DNA of 64,000 bases from Hybos culiciformis (Eukaryota > Arthropoda > Insecta > Diptera > Hybotidae). The first letter of the stretch is position 1; each line of letters opens with the position of its first letter. Positions 62,701 through 64,000 of the stretch are shown piece by piece. A program made the position numbers and the translations under genes. The notes below the pieces were generated by a model. It was not told the DNA's origin, did no database searches, and worked only from the letters and a program-made list of their open reading frames with translations. Location of the stretch: contig OZ023273.1 in the NCBI GenBank assembly GCA_964007475.1, positions 152,316,444 to 152,380,443 of the forward strand, read 5' to 3'.

Positions 62701-63003
62701 GAATCAGATATAGTTAATGTTGAATTACTATTTATTATTTAACATGAAAATAATACAAATTAACATAAATTCTCTAAAAAAAATCAAAACATAAATTTTC
62801 AAAAACGAAAGATTTTAGTAATTAATATTAAAATTATCGAATGAATCTATTTTGCGGAAAATACATTTCTTATGTACTTTATATGATTATTATTTAACAT
62901 AAAATGATAAAAATTGCACAAAGAAGAAATTAATAAAATATTAAAATTAAAAATAATCAATTTAACTTACATTATTATTATTAATATTCTGCTTCGACGT
63001 TAA
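62700..63003. other. AT-rich stretch, nothing recognised
   Basis: TTATTATTTAACATAAAATG-like words occur twice (about 62730 and 62890). No gene is seen. Confidence 0.4.
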
Positions 63004-63365
63004 TTAAAGAAAATATTGAATTAAATTGAAACGTTCTTCCCAACTTAAATCCGTATTATTTAGCTCAAATTTCCCCTGATTTATAGCAACTGTTTTATTT
63101 GATTGCTCTGTTGCTGTCAAATTGGGAGCATTCAATAAATTTTGCTGATGATTTACTGATGCTACAATATTATTGTTTTGTTGTTGCTGTTGTTGATATC
63201 TCTCTTCAACTAATATATTTCCTGATGTCGTTGGTTGTACAACACCAATAGTTGTATTCAAATTATTATTTGGAGTTGAATGTAAAATATTGGTTGCTAA
63301 ATTTCTTATATTATCGTGATGATGTTGTTATGTTATCGAAATCAAATTATTTGTACCTATAATAC
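63004..63365 (-). pseudogene. Gln/Asn-rich exon-like ORF with an in-frame stop
   Basis: On the minus strand a good acceptor (TTTTCTTTGTAG) at 63366 is followed by an open frame interrupted by TAA at 63328-63330. About 107 residues then follow, including HHHDN, STPNNNLN, a run of six Q with NNN, and DLSWEERFNLIQYFL before the stop. There is no ATG start in this stretch. Low-complexity Q/N regions are common in insect transcription regulators, but the protein is not recognised. It could be the last exon of a gene broken by the stop, or a chance frame. Confidence 0.3.
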
Positions 63366-63450
63366 CTACAAAGAAAATAATTATAAAATTTGAATTAAAA
63401 TTTTTTTTTTTTAGGTAATATAGGTAATCGTATAGTTCAATCTAAAATTT

Positions 63451-63908
63451 AAGGGAGTGGCTACAGTTACGGTAACCGTAACTTATTTTTTTTTTAACAG
63501 TTACGGTTAACGTAACTTATTTTTTTTTAACAGTTACGGTTAACGTAACTTATTTTTTTTTTTTTAAGTTACGGCAACCGTAACTTTTAGGCAATGCTTA
63601 AAGTTACGGCAATTTTTTTTTTGTCAAAAAAAAAAAAAAAAAAAAATTTAATTTCATCGTCATACAAAAAATGCATGAATAGTAAAACCTTACATCGTTA
63701 TACAAAAATAGTTTTAAAAGCGCGAAGCGCCAAAGCAAAATAAAAAAAAAAGAAGCCCTAGGGGGTTTGGGGGAGGCGGCTGCCGTCCCCCATTCAGCAT
63801 AACAACTTTTTATTTAAAAAAAAAGTCATAATGCTCAAAAAAAAACTTTGCCGTAATCACTAAACAAAAAAAAAAAGTTACGGTTACCGTAACTGTAGCC
63901 ACTCCCTT
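63451..63908. mobile_element. MITE built on palindromic AGTTACGGT(T)AACCGTAACT units
   Basis: The ends are AAGGGAGTGGCTACAGTTAC and its complement GTAACTGTAGCCACTCCCTT, about 36 bp of terminal inverted repeat. CAGTTACGGTTAACGTAACT is repeated in tandem near 63496-63570 separated by T-runs. The interior near 63718-63790 is a GC-rich island (GCGCGAAGCGC, CCCTAGGGGG). The target duplication is unclear. Confidence 0.75.
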
Positions 63909-64000
63909 TGAATAAACAATTTTCGTCAAAATCAATCCATACAGGTTGCGTAATACGTGTTTTTTTTTTTTTTTATTTTTTTTTTTAAATAAAATTTAAA

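Overview
The window looks like a strongly AT-rich insect (arthropod) nuclear genome. It has short spliced introns with GT...AG ends, fragments of conserved animal genes (an LRRK-type kinase gene, Mcm4 and the tRNA-His guanylyltransferase Thg1), a DNA transposon with a spliced five-exon gene, and nested non-autonomous elements. There is no bacterial-style gene organisation. Most of the window is repeat. All identifications come from reading the sequence; no database search was run.

Layout. 1-22480 is a run of a roughly 4-kb non-coding core unit in direct tandem, swollen by insertions: two Helentron-like elements, two hAT-like families, a TTAA-site MITE and a 3.85-kb autonomous transposon. At 22481-22693 the repeat abuts a truncated 5' end of an Mcm4-like gene on the minus strand. 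22700-28262 is mostly single-copy AT-rich DNA with small tandem duplications and two inverted-repeat elements. 28263-36841 is a very homogeneous satellite, 46 copies of a 186-bp monomer. 36900-37630 is an inverted piece of the core unit and joins a decayed Thg1 fragment (37660-37985). 38580-42084 is another core copy, carrying two insertions that the other copies lack. 42085-58672 is a near-identical direct copy of 1-17322, differing mainly by one 734-bp MITE plus target duplication. 58673-62700 holds an LRRK-like gene segment (LRR exons plus the start of the Roc GTPase) between two elements sharing the terminus CCCAATATACCA. 62700-64000 has a minus-strand Gln/Asn-rich exon-like ORF and a palindromic MITE.

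The best-supported functional unit is the transposon at 11013-14863, repeated at 52363-56213. It has 22-bp terminal inverted repeats and an ATAT target duplication proven by empty sites in the same window. Its minus-strand gene splices in phase across five exons to 745 residues. The long single ORF that is open from 13627 is misleading, because its first 31 residues are intron read-through. A 693-bp element at 41110-41802 has the same CGAC terminus and ATAT duplication and looks like a non-autonomous relative.

Because several core copies lie side by side, each insertion can be compared with an unoccupied copy, so boundaries and target duplications are read directly. The 16.6-kb duplication may be real and recent, or may be two haplotypes placed in tandem by the assembler. 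The host-gene pieces all end at repeat junctions or carry lesions, so this is probably a rearranged heterochromatic or recently reshuffled region.
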